Shown one piece after another: positions 42,952-52,230 of a stretch of 64,000 nucleotides of DNA (the first letter of the stretch is position 1; each line of letters begins with the position of its first letter). A program made the position numbers and the translations under genes. Origin of the DNA: Desulfarculus sp. (GTDB taxonomy: Bacteria; Desulfobacterota; Desulfarculia; Desulfarculales; Desulfarculaceae); assembly GCA_003605055.1 (NCBI GenBank), contig QZKP01000053.1:24347-88346 (forward strand), read 5' to 3'. Below the pieces are notes generated by a model that saw only the letters and a program-made list of their open reading frames with translations, did not search any database and had not been told where the DNA came from.

Positions 42952-43718
42952 CCCCAGCCCGAGACCAGCACCGCCTCCAGGGCCAGGAGCCCGGCGGTGA
43001 GGCCCAGGCCCAGGCAGAACCAGGGATAGGAGGAGCTGCGCCCCGAGGGCAGCTCCTCCTTGAACACGTTGTAGAGGATGGAGCCGGCCAGGAAGGCGAT
43101 CATCAGGCTGACCAGCAGCACGTTGATGGGCTCGGTGAGGGCCGTGACCACCCAGCCGGCCAAGAGCGCGCCCACCAGGGTCAGCCGCCCGCCCAGGTCG
43201 AAGTGGGCCCGGAAGTGGCGGTTGAGGCCGCGGTCGCTGAGGATGAAGTGCAGGGCCATGGCCGCGCTGAAGATGGCCGCGTAAAAGACCCCGGTCTGCA
43301 CCCGCAGGGGCATGGTGTAGGTGATCAAAAAATTGTACAGGCCGTACATGCCCAGGTGCAGGTAATAGACCCTGAGCGCGGCCCGGGGCTCCCGGCCGGC
43401 GGCGCGCTGGGCCAGCAGCTCCAGGCCGTAGTAGAGGGTGAAGCCGGCCAGGGCCAGGATGAAGATGGCCAGGTCCAACAGCGGCGTCAGGCGGGCCACG
43501 TCCCTTAGCGCCTGGCCGATGGCCTGGTTGCCCTCCACCAGGCCGGGCAGCATGTGCAGGAACACGTAGGCCACCGCCACCCCGCCGGCGAAGGAGGTGA
43601 CCTTGCGCTCGCTGGCCCCGGGCAGCCGCCCGATGAGCGGCGAGAGGTAGTGGCTGATCATCAACAGCAGGGTGATGACCAGCGCCCCCAGGATGCTGCC
43701 CAACCGGATGAACTCCAC
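42948..43718 (-). CDS. Uncharacterised integral membrane protein, ZIP-like
   Basis: 256 residues from GTG 43718, with about eight membrane segments. HMLPGLVEG and ALTEPINVLLVSLMIAFLAG recall distant ZIP-family metal transporters, but the paired His/Glu motifs of true ZIPs are not clear. A frame extending to 43862 adds Arg/Gly-rich residues and is not preferred. It converges with the ABC ATPase of the metal-type cluster, which is compatible with metal traffic. Substrate unknown; classification tentative. Confidence 0.6.
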   Translation of the reverse strand: MEFIRLGSILGALVITLLLMISHYLSPLIGRLPGASERKVTSFAGGVAVAYVFLHMLPGLVEGNQAIGQALRDVARLTPLLDLAIFILALAGFTLYYGLELLAQRAAGREPRAALRVYYLHLGMYGLYNFLITYTMPLRVQTGVFYAAIFSAAMALHFILSDRGLNRHFRAHFDLGGRLTLVGALLAGWVVTALTEPINVLLVSLMIAFLAGSILYNVFKEELPSGRSSSYPWFCLGLGLTAGLLALEAVLVSGWG

Positions 43719-43759
43719 GGCGCCCCCCTTTCTAAGCCTTCGCCCGCCCGGGCCCGCTC

Positions 43760-44617
43760 TCAGGCCTGCAGGGCGGCCGGCCCTCCCTCCAAAAAGCGCT
43801 GGCCGTCGGCCAGGCCCAACGCAAAGGCCGCGTGCAGGGCGGCCGGGTCGGTGTAGTCCCATTTGGCCGCCGGCACCGGCCGCGAGGGCTGCACGTAGGT
43901 GCGGCCGGGGTGGCCGCTGAGCTGCTCCGGCCGGTAGCGCCGGGTCAGGAGAATCAGGCTGGGGCCGTCGCCGGGCCCCAGGGCGGCCAGGGGCACGTTG
44001 TCTATGAGCCCGCCGTCCAGCACCGGGCCGCCGCCTCTGCGCATCACCGGCAGCACCGGCGGGGTGCAGGAGCTGGCCAGGATCAGCTCGGCCGCCTCCT
44101 CGGGGGTGGCGCAGTCGCTGAGCGGGACCACCTGGGGCCGGAAGCCCAGCCGCGCGGGCAGCTCCGGGTGCAGGGGGGAGCGCAGGTGCTTCTCCAGGGT
44201 GTAGGCCAGGAAGCCCAACGCCACCCCGCCCAGGGCCCCGCTCCAGGCGGGCGGCCGGGCCAGCAGCACCCGCACCTCCGGCCCTGCCCGCAGCCTGGCC
44301 AGGGCCGGCGCGTCCAGCAGGGTCAACAGGGCGTGGCGGTAGATGGCCAGGTGGGGGAAGGGCCGCCGGCCCTTGAGCAGGCGGCCCCAGTAGAAGTTGC
44401 GGGGGTTTTTTAAGAGTTCCCGGTCGTAGTGGGCCAGGGCCTGGCGGCTGCGGCCGGCCAGGGCGCAGCAGGCGATGGCCGCCCCGGCGCTGACCCCGGC
44501 CACCACCCGGGGCCGCAGGGGCAGGGCCGGGGCCACCACCTCCCAGAAGCCGGCCTGCCAGGTGCAGCGGTTGCCGCCGCCGGCAAACACCACCGAGCGA
44601 TACTCTGGCCTGGGCAT
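43760..44617 (-). CDS. Patatin-like phospholipase
   Basis: 285 residues. Oxyanion loop VVFAGGGNRCTWQ, nucleophile elbow GVSAG and the catalytic Asp in VLDGGLIDN make the Ser-Asp dyad of patatin-like phospholipases, which hydrolyse acyl esters of lipids. The GGGNRC variant has Asn-Arg after the glycines rather than the usual Gly-x-Arg/Lys-Gly. No signal peptide; probably cytoplasmic or peripheral. It lies 37 bases from the DUF4412 gene on the same strand. Confidence 0.85.
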   Translation of the reverse strand: MPRPEYRSVVFAGGGNRCTWQAGFWEVVAPALPLRPRVVAGVSAGAAIACCALAGRSRQALAHYDRELLKNPRNFYWGRLLKGRRPFPHLAIYRHALLTLLDAPALARLRAGPEVRVLLARPPAWSGALGGVALGFLAYTLEKHLRSPLHPELPARLGFRPQVVPLSDCATPEEAAELILASSCTPPVLPVMRRGGGPVLDGGLIDNVPLAALGPGDGPSLILLTRRYRPEQLSGHPGRTYVQPSRPVPAAKWDYTDPAALHAAFALGLADGQRFLEGGPAALQA

Positions 44618-44654
44618 GGTCCGCCGCGGACCGTCTCTGCCTGGCCGGCCCGGC

Positions 44655-45410
44655 CTAGCGCTGCATCATCTGCTTGAAGTCCGTCTTGCTCCAGCCCTTG
44701 GGCGGCTGGAACAGGTCGGCCGGCAGACTCTTTTTCTGAATCTTCTTGGTCACCGTGACCGAGCCCGGGCCGCCGCCCAGATCCACCATCTTCAGGGGGT
44801 AGGCCCCGCTCATCACCGCCGCCACGCGGGGCGAGGAGCGCCATTCCTGCCGGCCGGGCATCTTCATCTGCTGCAGCAGCTTGAAAAGCTTGGTCATGTC
44901 CAGGTCCCGGCTCAGGCCGGGCACCGCGGCCACCCACAGCTCTTGGCGCGCCTGGCCGTTGACCGAGACCAGGTACTGCTTGGCCCGGTAGCCGGCCACG
45001 TCCTGGGTCTTGCCGGTGGCCTTTATGGTCACCTGCTCCGCCGGGCCCTGGGGGCCGCGGCCCATCTGCTGCATCAGCATCTGGCGCATCTGCTGGCGCT
45101 GCTCCGGCGGCGCCTGCTTGAGCATCTGCTCCATCTGGGCGTCCATGGCCTGGTTCATCTGTTTGGTCAGCTCCTCGGGCCGGCCGGTCCAGTACTGCTT
45201 CTGGCCCGGGTTGAGCATGGTCACCGTGCCGGCGTTCAGGTCGTAGATCACGCCATGCTCGCCGTCGCCGGAGCGCACCTTGTTATCCTGCACATAGACG
45301 GTGATCGGCTGCCCGGCGGTTTCCTGCTCCAGGACCCAGCCGGCCAGGGCGCTGGAGGCGTTGAGGGCCAGGGCCAGGGCCAGGACCAGTAAGGCGCACC
45401 TTATCTTCAT
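44655..45410 (-). CDS. Secreted DUF4412-like protein
   Basis: 251 residues with signal peptide (ALLVLALALALNASSALA). The mature part contains beta strands and a Met/Gln-rich helical section (QMNQAMDAQMEQMLKQAPPEQ) in the middle, and the pattern VTIKATGKTQDVAGYRAKQY seen in the DUF4412 family of periplasmic proteins. The function is unknown. ATG 45410 follows AGGAGCAAACGCC. The Met-rich middle might bind metals or be a flexible linker. Confidence 0.72.
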   Translation of the reverse strand: MKIRCALLVLALALALNASSALAGWVLEQETAGQPITVYVQDNKVRSGDGEHGVIYDLNAGTVTMLNPGQKQYWTGRPEELTKQMNQAMDAQMEQMLKQAPPEQRQQMRQMLMQQMGRGPQGPAEQVTIKATGKTQDVAGYRAKQYLVSVNGQARQELWVAAVPGLSRDLDMTKLFKLLQQMKMPGRQEWRSSPRVAAVMSGAYPLKMVDLGGGPGSVTVTKKIQKKSLPADLFQPPKGWSKTDFKQMMQR

Positions 45411-45580
45411 GGCGTTTGCTCCTGATTTAGCGGGCCGCCGACAGTGGCGGCCTCCACCTGAGACTAACCCGCCGGTCTCGCTCTGGCAAGGGCTTGTGGC
45501 GGTTTAGCGCCGGGCTTTTCTTTGGCCGCCCAAAAATCTATAGTAAAGGGGCCGCAGCAACCCGCAGCCGGGGGAGAGCC

Positions 45581-46273
45581 ATGAGCCAGAGCCAGGACGC
45601 TCTAAAGCAGCAGGCCGCCGAGGCGGCGGTGGAGATGGTCGCTTCGGGCATGGTGGTGGGTCTGGGATACGGCAGCACCGCCCTGTTGGCCGTGCGCCAC
45701 CTGGCCAAGCTGGTGGCCGCCGGCCGCCTGACCGGCATCGTGGGGGTGGCCTGCGCCCTGGCCATGGAGCAGGAGGCCCGCCGCCTGGGGATCACCGTCT
45801 CCAGCCTGGAGGAGCACCCGCGGGTGGACCTGACCATAGACGGCGCCGACGAGGTGGACCCCCAGCTCAACCTGATCAAGGGCGGGGGCGGGGCCCTGCT
45901 GCGCGAGAAGGTGGTGGCTCAGGCCAGCGGGCAGGAGATCATCATCGTGGACGAGTCCAAGCTCTCGCCCCGGCTGGGCACCAAGTGGGCCCTGCCGGTG
46001 GAGGTGGTGCCCTTTGGCCGGCGGCCGCTGGCCGAGCACATCGCCGCCCTGGGGGCCAAGGTCAAGCTGCGCACCGGCCCGGACGGACGCCCCTTTGTCA
46101 CCGACCAGGGCAACAACATCCTGGACTGCAACTTCGGGCCCCTGGAAGACCCGGCGGCGGTGGCCGCGGCCCTGGAGGGGCGGGCCGGGGTGGTGGAGCA
46201 CGGCCTGTTCCTGGGCCTGGCCAGCCAGGTAATCGTGGCCGGGGCCCAGGGCCTGCGCCGCCTGACCCCCTGA
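45581..46273 (+). CDS. rpiA: Ribose-5-phosphate isomerase A
   Basis: 230 residues from ATG 45581 after [46 protein letters not shown] and [19 protein letters not shown] are the substrate-binding and catalytic segments of RpiA (catalytic Glu in GADEVD region and Lys in KGGGGA). It interconverts ribose-5-phosphate and ribulose-5-phosphate in the pentose phosphate pathway. A frame extending upstream to 45494 is not family-like. Stands alone between secreted proteins. Confidence 0.94.
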   Translation: MSQSQDALKQQAAEAAVEMVASGMVVGLGYGSTALLAVRHLAKLVAAGRLTGIVGVACALAMEQEARRLGITVSSLEEHPRVDLTIDGADEVDPQLNLIKGGGGALLREKVVAQASGQEIIIVDESKLSPRLGTKWALPVEVVPFGRRPLAEHIAALGAKVKLRTGPDGRPFVTDQGNNILDCNFGPLEDPAAVAAALEGRAGVVEHGLFLGLASQVIVAGAQGLRRLTP

Positions 46274-46340
46274 GGCCTGGCCGCCGGAGAGGGTCTGGGG
46301 GATAATGGTTGGCAGTCGTCTCAAGCTTCGCGGAGGAGGC

Positions 46341-47120
46341 ATGCCCCGCCTGATCGCCGCTCTGACCCTGCTGCTGCTGGCGCCGGCCGCGGCCCTGGCC
46401 GCCTCGGCCACCGCCTCCCGCTACGACGAGCCCCCGCCCGGCCAGGGCCAGAAGCAGCCGCCGGCCAAGGCCACGCCGGACGAGCGCCGCCAGTACATGG
46501 ACTCCCTGCGGGTGCGCGACCAGCTCCTGAAGCGGCAGAAAAAGGAGCAGGAGGAGCAGCGCCGGCGGGAGGCCCTGGACCCTGGGCCCATGCGCGAAGT
46601 CATGGTCATAGTCACCGACCAGGACGGCAACCCGGTTTCCGAGGCCGAGGTGACGGTGACCACCGCCGCCGAGGGGCGCATCCAGGAGGGCAGCACCACC
46701 TTCGGGGGCACCTACCTGACCATGGTGCGCTGCTACCTGCCCGGCATCTACGAGGTGCTCATGCACGAGGTGCGCGTGGTCAGCCCCCTGGGCGTGGCCT
46801 CCGAGACCTTCACCACCGACGCCAACAACTGCGGCTTAGCGGCCGAGGTGCACGTCACCATGGAGGGCTCGGGCAGCGAGGAAGAGAAGCAACTGCGCAT
46901 GTACCGCGAGCGCCAGAAGGGCTACGAGGACGAGGACGAGCAGCCGCCGCCCGAGGGCCTCTACCGCGACCCCTACGCCAAGCCCGAGGAGGACCTCTGG
47001 AAGAAGCGCTTTCCCGAGCGCCCCTATCCCGGCCAGTACCAGTCGCCGGCCCAGAAGAAGCTCGAGAAAAAAGACAAAGAAAGAAAAGCCAGAGAAAAAG
47101 AAGAGGAAGAGGGCAACTAG
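46341..47120 (+). CDS. Secreted protein with Ig-like/carboxypeptidase-regulatory-like domain
   Basis: 259 residues from ATG 46341 after GGAGGAGGC. Signal peptide, a charged linker, then a domain at about 98-185 with VIVTDQDGNPVSEAEVTVTT, the pattern of carboxypeptidase-regulatory-like or Big-type beta sandwiches, containing two Cys. The C-terminal 70 residues are strongly charged (DEDEQPPPEGL, KKDKERKAREKEEEEG) and likely unstructured or coiled. No recognised function; possibly an extracellular scaffold. Confidence 0.7.
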   Translation: MPRLIAALTLLLLAPAAALAASATASRYDEPPPGQGQKQPPAKATPDERRQYMDSLRVRDQLLKRQKKEQEEQRRREALDPGPMREVMVIVTDQDGNPVSEAEVTVTTAAEGRIQEGSTTFGGTYLTMVRCYLPGIYEVLMHEVRVVSPLGVASETFTTDANNCGLAAEVHVTMEGSGSEEEKQLRMYRERQKGYEDEDEQPPPEGLYRDPYAKPEEDLWKKRFPERPYPGQYQSPAQKKLEKKDKERKAREKEEEEGN

Positions 47121-47141
47121 CCCCCGCGTGCCACCCGGGCC

Positions 47142-48290
47142 TCAGCCGCCGGCCGCCTCCCGGTACACGGCCAGGGCCGCGCGGCCCATGGCCGCCTGGG
47201 AGAACCGGGCCGCCTGGGCCTGGGCCCGCCCGGCCAGCTCCCGGCGCAGCCCGGGCTGGCTGAGCAGGCGGCTGAGCTCGGCGGCCATCTGGTCCTGGTC
47301 CAGGGGGTCCACGTACAGGGCGGCCGGGCCGGCCACCTCGGGCAGGGAGGCGGCCGCGGAGGTGAGCACCGGCGTGCCGCAGGCCAGGGCCTCCAGCACC
47401 GGCAGGCCGAAGCCCTCGTACAGGGAGGGGTAGGCCAGGGCGTAGGCCCCCTGGTACAGGGCCGGCAGGCGCGCGGCGGGCAGGTAGCCCAGGGCGCGCA
47501 CCCGCCCCTGGCCGGCCGGGTCGGCGATGGCCGCCTGGATCTCGGCCGTCTTCCAGCCCAGGCCGCCGGCCAGCACCAGATCAAACTCCGTCTGCCCCGC
47601 GGCCAGCACCTGCTGGAAGGCCCGGATCAGGCGCACCAGGTTCTTGCGCGGCTCCAGGGTGCCCACGAACAGCAGATAGGGCCGCTCTAGGCCGTAGAGC
47701 CGCTTGACCTCCTCCAGCGGCCCCGGGTCCGCGGCCGGCGCAAAAGCGGGCAGCACCGCCTCGGGCACCACCCGCACCCGGCCCTGGGCCGCCGGGAACA
47801 GCGCCTCCAGCTCCTCGGCGGTGAAGCGGCTGGGCACGATGAGCAGCGCCGCGTTGCGCACCGCGTTCTCCACCCCCCGCTGGGAGAAGACCACGTTGTC
47901 GGCCTTGTGCCAGTCCGGCTGGCGCAGGAAGGACAGGTCGTGCACCGTCACCACCAACCGGCTGCGCTTCAGGCGCGGGCCGGCCAGGTTGGTGGAGTGG
48001 GTCACCGCCGCCCGGGCCAGGAACCACTCCTTGGGCAGCCGGAGCTTGAACCAGAACAGCTTGACCAAAAGCTCGGGCCGGCCCTGGCCCCAGAGGCGGA
48101 AGTTGGCCTGGGGGGGCACGAAGGCGGCCAGGTCCGCCACCCGGCGGGGAAAGCACTCCGGAAAATAGGGGTAGAGCAGGTAGTCGTTGTCCGGGTCCAC
48201 CTGGGCCAGGCCGGCCAGCAGGTTGGCGATGTAGTTGCCGATGCCGGTCCAGGGGTCGCTCAGGCGGCAGATGTCTATGGCGATGCGCAC
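47142..48290 (-). CDS. GT4-family glycosyltransferase
   Basis: 382 residues. N-terminal IDICRLSDPWTGIGNY, then GTLEPRKNLVRLIRAF and SLYEGFGLPVLEALACG with the donor-binding E-x7-E motif identify a GT-B-fold retaining glycosyltransferase of family 4. These add sugars from nucleotide donors in LPS, capsule or exopolysaccharide assembly. It is downstream of a second GT4 gene with a 3-base gap, so they are coupled. The N-terminal KTRA-type nothing else is unusual. Confidence 0.88.
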   Translation of the reverse strand: MRIAIDICRLSDPWTGIGNYIANLLAGLAQVDPDNDYLLYPYFPECFPRRVADLAAFVPPQANFRLWGQGRPELLVKLFWFKLRLPKEWFLARAAVTHSTNLAGPRLKRSRLVVTVHDLSFLRQPDWHKADNVVFSQRGVENAVRNAALLIVPSRFTAEELEALFPAAQGRVRVVPEAVLPAFAPAADPGPLEEVKRLYGLERPYLLFVGTLEPRKNLVRLIRAFQQVLAAGQTEFDLVLAGGLGWKTAEIQAAIADPAGQGRVRALGYLPAARLPALYQGAYALAYPSLYEGFGLPVLEALACGTPVLTSAAASLPEVAGPAALYVDPLDQDQMAAELSRLLSQPGLRRELAGRAQAQAARFSQAAMGRAALAVYREAAGG

Positions 48291-48293
48291 GGT

Positions 48294-49481
48294 CTATTCC
48301 CCGGCCTGCTGGGCCACCCGGGCCAGCTCCTCCTCGTAGGCCGCCAGCACCGGCTCCCAGCCGTAGTGGCCGGCCACGTAGGCCGCGCCGCGCCGGCCCA
48401 GGTCCGCGGCCTCGCTGGGCGCGGCCAGCAGGCGCTCCACCGCCGCCCGCAGCTCCTCGTAGCCCTGGTAGGCCAGACCGGCCTGGGCCTGGTCCACGTA
48501 GCGGGCCAGCACCTCGCAGCCGGCGTTGACCAGCACCGGCCGGCCGGCCAGGGAGGCCTCCAGGGTGACCATGGACAGGCTCTCGTGCGGCGAGGGCATG
48601 ACCAGGGCCGTGGCCGCGCGCAGGGCCGCGTCGCGCTCGGCCTCGCGGACGAAGCCCAGGCTGATGATGCTAGGGTGGCGGGGCAGCTCCATGCGCACCC
48701 GCCCGGCCAGGACCAGCTTGAGGCCGGCGAACTTCGGCTCGGCGGCCAGGCGCTGGAACTGCGCCAGCATCTCGCCGCAGCCCTTCATCACGTCCACCCG
48801 CCCCAGGTAGAGCAGGAAGTCGCCAGTGAGACCGTGGCGGGCGCGGAACTCCGCCTCGCCGCCCGGGGCCGGCGGGTCTATGCCCAGGCCCACCACCCGG
48901 CTGGGCACCTCATCGTTGTGGTGCACCCGCTGCACCAGCTCGCGCTCGGCCTGGGTGTTGTAGAGGATCACCCGCGGCAGGTGGAACAGCGGCCGGAACA
49001 GGGGCAGGTACAGGGTGGGCTCGTCGTGGGCGGTGGGCACCAACAGGGCCCGCCGGGGCACCAGGGGCAGGCCGGCGGCGGTGGGGAAGTACAGATAGGT
49101 GAAGAACACGATGGCCTGGTAGTCGGCCTCGCGCTCAACGAGGTGCTGCAACAGGGCCGGCGTATAGGGGCCCTGGCGCACCAGCCAGCGCCACTGCACG
49201 TCCAGGGGCTGGCCGCCGCGGTAGACCTTGCGCGCCCAGAGGTTGAAGGGCCGCACCCAGCGCCGCCGGGCCACCGGGAAGCGCCGCAGGGCCACGCCCT
49301 CCAGCTCGCTCTCCCCGGCCGGGAAGTGGTTGGCCCAGGTCAGGTAGTCCGCAGCGGTGGTGGTGAGCACCGTGACCTGGTGGCCGCGGCCGGCCAGGCG
49401 CGAGGCCACCCGGCGGCAGTGCACCTCGGCCCCGCCGTCTATGCCCTCGCCGTAGCGCTGCACCACGAAACCTATGCGCAA
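48294..49481 (-). CDS. GT4-family glycosyltransferase
   Basis: 395 residues. GFVVQRYGEGIDGGAEVHCR at the N-terminus, YLGRVDVMKGCGEMLAQF and MPSPHESLSMVTLEASLAG (E-x7-E) are of GT4 type. Presumed to act with the neighbouring GT4 in polysaccharide synthesis; donor and acceptor are unknown. No other polysaccharide genes lie here apart from the AlkP-like module 40 kb away. It is divergent from the HAD phosphatase gene, with about 145 bases between their starts. Confidence 0.88.
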   Translation of the reverse strand: MRIGFVVQRYGEGIDGGAEVHCRRVASRLAGRGHQVTVLTTTAADYLTWANHFPAGESELEGVALRRFPVARRRWVRPFNLWARKVYRGGQPLDVQWRWLVRQGPYTPALLQHLVEREADYQAIVFFTYLYFPTAAGLPLVPRRALLVPTAHDEPTLYLPLFRPLFHLPRVILYNTQAERELVQRVHHNDEVPSRVVGLGIDPPAPGGEAEFRARHGLTGDFLLYLGRVDVMKGCGEMLAQFQRLAAEPKFAGLKLVLAGRVRMELPRHPSIISLGFVREAERDAALRAATALVMPSPHESLSMVTLEASLAGRPVLVNAGCEVLARYVDQAQAGLAYQGYEELRAAVERLLAAPSEAADLGRRGAAYVAGHYGWEPVLAAYEEELARVAQQAGE

Positions 49482-49626
49482 GCCCGCGCCTCCCTTTGCG
49501 CCTGACGCGCTGCCCCACTATGCCACGGCGGGGCTTAGCTCACAAGCCCCGGGGCCGGCGGCTATTTTGCTGGCGGCCGCCGCGGGCTCTGGCATAATGA
49601 AAACCGTGCGCGCTGGAGGTGTAGCC

Positions 49627-50604
49627 ATGAAGCGATCTTTTGCCGTCCGCCGTAGGATTCCGGTGCTGCTCTGCCTGCTGCTGGCCCTGTTTATGGCCGC
49701 GCCGGCTGCGGCGGCGGAGGATCTGCCCTCCTGGCGCGAGCCCCTGCGCGGCCGGCTGCTGGCCTACGTGAGCGCGGCGGCCACCCCCGGCCACCAGGAC
49801 TTCATCCCCCCGGCCGAGCGCATAGCGGCCTTTGACCTGGACGGCACCGTCATCTCCGAGCGGCCCTACTTCTTCACCATGGCCGTGTCCGTGGCCTGGC
49901 TAAAGGACAACTGCGCCGCCTTCGCGGCCCAGGGCGCCAGGCAGGCCGCCCTGTGCCAGGCCGCGGCCAAGGGCGACCGCAAGTTCCTGTTCCAGAACAT
50001 AGACGCCCTCTTGACCCAGCCCTTCCTGGGCGTGGAACTGGACCAGTACCGGGCCCTGGCGCTCAAGGTCTTCAGCCAGGGCATCAACCCGGCCAAGAAG
50101 GTGGCCTGGAGCCAGTTGATCTACCAGCCCCAGTTGGAGCTGATGGGCCTGCTGACCAGCAAGGGCTTCCAGGTCTACATCTGCTCGGGCTCGGCCATCA
50201 TGGCCCTGATGGCCATCAGCCAGGAGTACCTGGGCGTGCCGCCGGAGCGCTGCATCGGCACCCGCTTCCAGGCCACGGTCAGCGAAAAGGGCGGCCGCCT
50301 GGTGTTCAGCCGGGGCCGCGTGCAGCCGGGCATGCTCAACCTGGCCGAGGTCAAGGCGGTCAACCTGAAGCTGCGCCTGGGGCAAGGGCCGGTGCTGGCC
50401 TTCGGCAACACCATGGGCGACGCCTGGATGCTGCGCTATGCCGCGGCCTCGCCCCGCCGCGGCCTGGCCCTGGTGCTGGACCACGACGACCCGCGGGAGT
50501 TCGTCTACCGCGATACCGACCTGCTGGCCCTGGCCAAGGAGCGCGGCTGGGTGGTGGTGAGCATGCAGCGCGACTGGGGGCGGGTCTTCCGCCCGGGGCC
50601 GTGA
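49627..50604 (+). CDS. Secreted HAD-family phosphatase
   Basis: 325 residues from ATG 49627. Signal peptide (VLLCLLLALFMAAPAAAAE), then the HAD motif I FDLDGTVIS, motif II YICSGS, a distal Lys and the motif III GNTMGDAWML. HAD enzymes use the first Asp as nucleophile to hydrolyse phosphate esters. The secretion signal makes it a periplasmic phosphatase or phosphoserine-type enzyme. It overlaps the YaiI gene by one base (TGATG), so the two are coupled. The substrate is unknown. Confidence 0.85.
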   Translation: MKRSFAVRRRIPVLLCLLLALFMAAPAAAAEDLPSWREPLRGRLLAYVSAAATPGHQDFIPPAERIAAFDLDGTVISERPYFFTMAVSVAWLKDNCAAFAAQGARQAALCQAAAKGDRKFLFQNIDALLTQPFLGVELDQYRALALKVFSQGINPAKKVAWSQLIYQPQLELMGLLTSKGFQVYICSGSAIMALMAISQEYLGVPPERCIGTRFQATVSEKGGRLVFSRGRVQPGMLNLAEVKAVNLKLRLGQGPVLAFGNTMGDAWMLRYAAASPRRGLALVLDHDDPREFVYRDTDLLALAKERGWVVVSMQRDWGRVFRPGP

Positions 50605-51059
50605 TGCGCATCTGGGTCGACGCCGACGGCTGCCCCCGGCCGGCCAAGGAGATCGTGTTCCGGGTCTCCGAGCGCCTGAAGCTGCCGGTGTGTCTGGTGG
50701 CCGATCGCCAGGTGGGCCGGCCGCCCAACAAGCTGGTGACCACGGTGCGGGTGCCGGGGGACATGGACGCGGCCGACCGCTACATAGCCGAGCAGGCGGC
50801 GCCAGAGGACCTAGTGATCACCACCGACCTGCCCCTGGCGGCCCTGGTGGTGGCCAAAGGGGCCACGGCCCTGAACCCCCGGGGCGAGCTGTACACGGCC
50901 GAAAACGTCCGCGAGCGCCTGAGCCTGCGCGACTTCCTCACCGGCCTGCGCGAGGCCGGGGTGACCACCGGCGGGCCGGCCCCCTACGGCCCCAAGGACA
51001 AGCAGCGCTTCGCCGCGGCCCTGGACCGCCTGCTCACCCAGCGCCTGGCCCGGGATTAG
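50604..51059 (+). CDS. YaiI/YqxD (DUF188) family protein
   Basis: 151 residues. IWVDADGCPRPAKEIVFR at the N-terminus and TTDLPLAALVVAKGATALNPRGELY are the signatures of the DUF188 (YaiI/YqxD) family, a PIN-like fold with a conserved Asp pair. No activity is well established. Translation is coupled to the upstream HAD phosphatase by the overlapping TGATG, which is a common arrangement for small accessory proteins. Confidence 0.88.
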   Translation: MRIWVDADGCPRPAKEIVFRVSERLKLPVCLVADRQVGRPPNKLVTTVRVPGDMDAADRYIAEQAAPEDLVITTDLPLAALVVAKGATALNPRGELYTAENVRERLSLRDFLTGLREAGVTTGGPAPYGPKDKQRFAAALDRLLTQRLARD

Positions 51060-51091
51060 CCGCCGGCCCCGGCCCGGGGTACACTTGGCCC

Positions 51092-52165
51092 ATGCCGCCC
51101 ACCCCTGACAATAGGCCGGAGCTGCGGGACCTCACAACGGCCCAGGTGCAGGAGCTGCTGGCCTCCCTGGGTGAGAGGCCCTTCCGCGTCCGGCAGGTGC
51201 TGGCCTGGCTCTATAGGCAGGGCGCCCGGGACATCGCGGAGATGACCGACCTGAGCCGGGATCTGCGCCGCCGCCTGGCCGCCGCGGCCCGCCTCACGGA
51301 CCTGACCCCCACGCAGGCGCAGACCGCGGCCGACGGCACCCGCAAGCTCCTGTTCCGCCTGGCCGACGGCCAGGCCGTGGAGAGCGTATTGATCCCCGAG
51401 GAGGAGCACCACACCCTGTGCGTGTCCTCCCAGGTGGGCTGCCGCATGGGCTGCGCCTTCTGCGCCACCGGCGCCCTGGGCCTGAGCCGCAACCTGAGCC
51501 CGGCGGAGATCACGGGCCAGGTGCTGGCCGCCCGCCGCCTGGTGGATGAGGCCCGGCCCCTGACCAATCTGGTGTTCATGGGCATGGGCGAGCCCCTGGA
51601 CAACCTGGACAATCTGTTGGTGGCCCTGGAGCACATCCTGGGCGAACACGGCCTGCAGATGAGCCAGCGCCGGGTGACCGTCTCCACCGCCGGCCGGGTG
51701 GACCGCCTGGCGGCCCTGGGCCGGGGCACGCCCGCGGCCCTGGCCGTGAGCCTGGGCGCGGCCGACGACGAGCTGCGCAGCCGCCTGATGCCCATCAACC
51801 GGCGCTGGAACCTGGCCGCGCTCAAGAAGGCGCTGATGGCCTATCCCCTCAAGCCCACCCGGCGCATCACCATCGAGTACGTGCTGCTGGGCGGGGTCAA
51901 CGACCGGCCCGAGCAGGCGGCGCAGTTGGCCTCGTGGTGCCGGGGCCTGAAGTGCAAGGTGAACCTCATCGCCTTCAACCCCCACCCCGGCGCGGCCTTC
52001 GCCCCGCCGGAGCCGGCCGCGGTGCAGGCCTTCCAGGAGGTGCTGGCGGCCCGGCACGTCACGGCTCTGCTCAGGAAAAGCCGGGGGGCGGAGATCGCCG
52101 CCGCCTGCGGGCAGTTGGCCGCCCAGGACCTAAAAGCGGGGCCGCCGGCAGAGTCCGCTCCTTGA
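51092..52165 (+). CDS. rlmN: 23S rRNA/tRNA adenine-C2 methyltransferase RlmN (radical SAM)
   Basis: 357 residues. CRMGCAFCAT holds the radical SAM cluster (C-x3-C-x2-C), preceded by the substrate helices FRVRQVLAWLYRQG. FMGMGEPLDN, STAGRV and the C-terminal AACGQL with the catalytic Cys are characteristic. RlmN methylates A2503 of 23S rRNA and A37 of some tRNAs. ATG 51092 chosen because family homology starts there; Shine-Dalgarno is weak. It overlaps the -35 box of the hisI promoter. Confidence 0.94.
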   Translation: MPPTPDNRPELRDLTTAQVQELLASLGERPFRVRQVLAWLYRQGARDIAEMTDLSRDLRRRLAAAARLTDLTPTQAQTAADGTRKLLFRLADGQAVESVLIPEEEHHTLCVSSQVGCRMGCAFCATGALGLSRNLSPAEITGQVLAARRLVDEARPLTNLVFMGMGEPLDNLDNLLVALEHILGEHGLQMSQRRVTVSTAGRVDRLAALGRGTPAALAVSLGAADDELRSRLMPINRRWNLAALKKALMAYPLKPTRRITIEYVLLGGVNDRPEQAAQLASWCRGLKCKVNLIAFNPHPGAAFAPPEPAAVQAFQEVLAARHVTALLRKSRGAEIAAACGQLAAQDLKAGPPAESAP

Positions 52166-52188
52166 CAGCCTCCAATACCGGCTATAAA
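52162..52188 (+). promoter_or_regulatory. Candidate promoter for hisI-hisG
   Basis: TTGACA (52162-52167) overlaps the rlmN stop; TATAAA (52183-52188) follows with a 15-base spacer, shorter than the ideal 17. It is 43 bases before the hisI ATG. Confidence 0.4.
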
Positions 52189-52230
52189 AAGGTAGATTCA
52201 CCGCGCTTGCCGAGCCAGGGGAGCTGAGGC

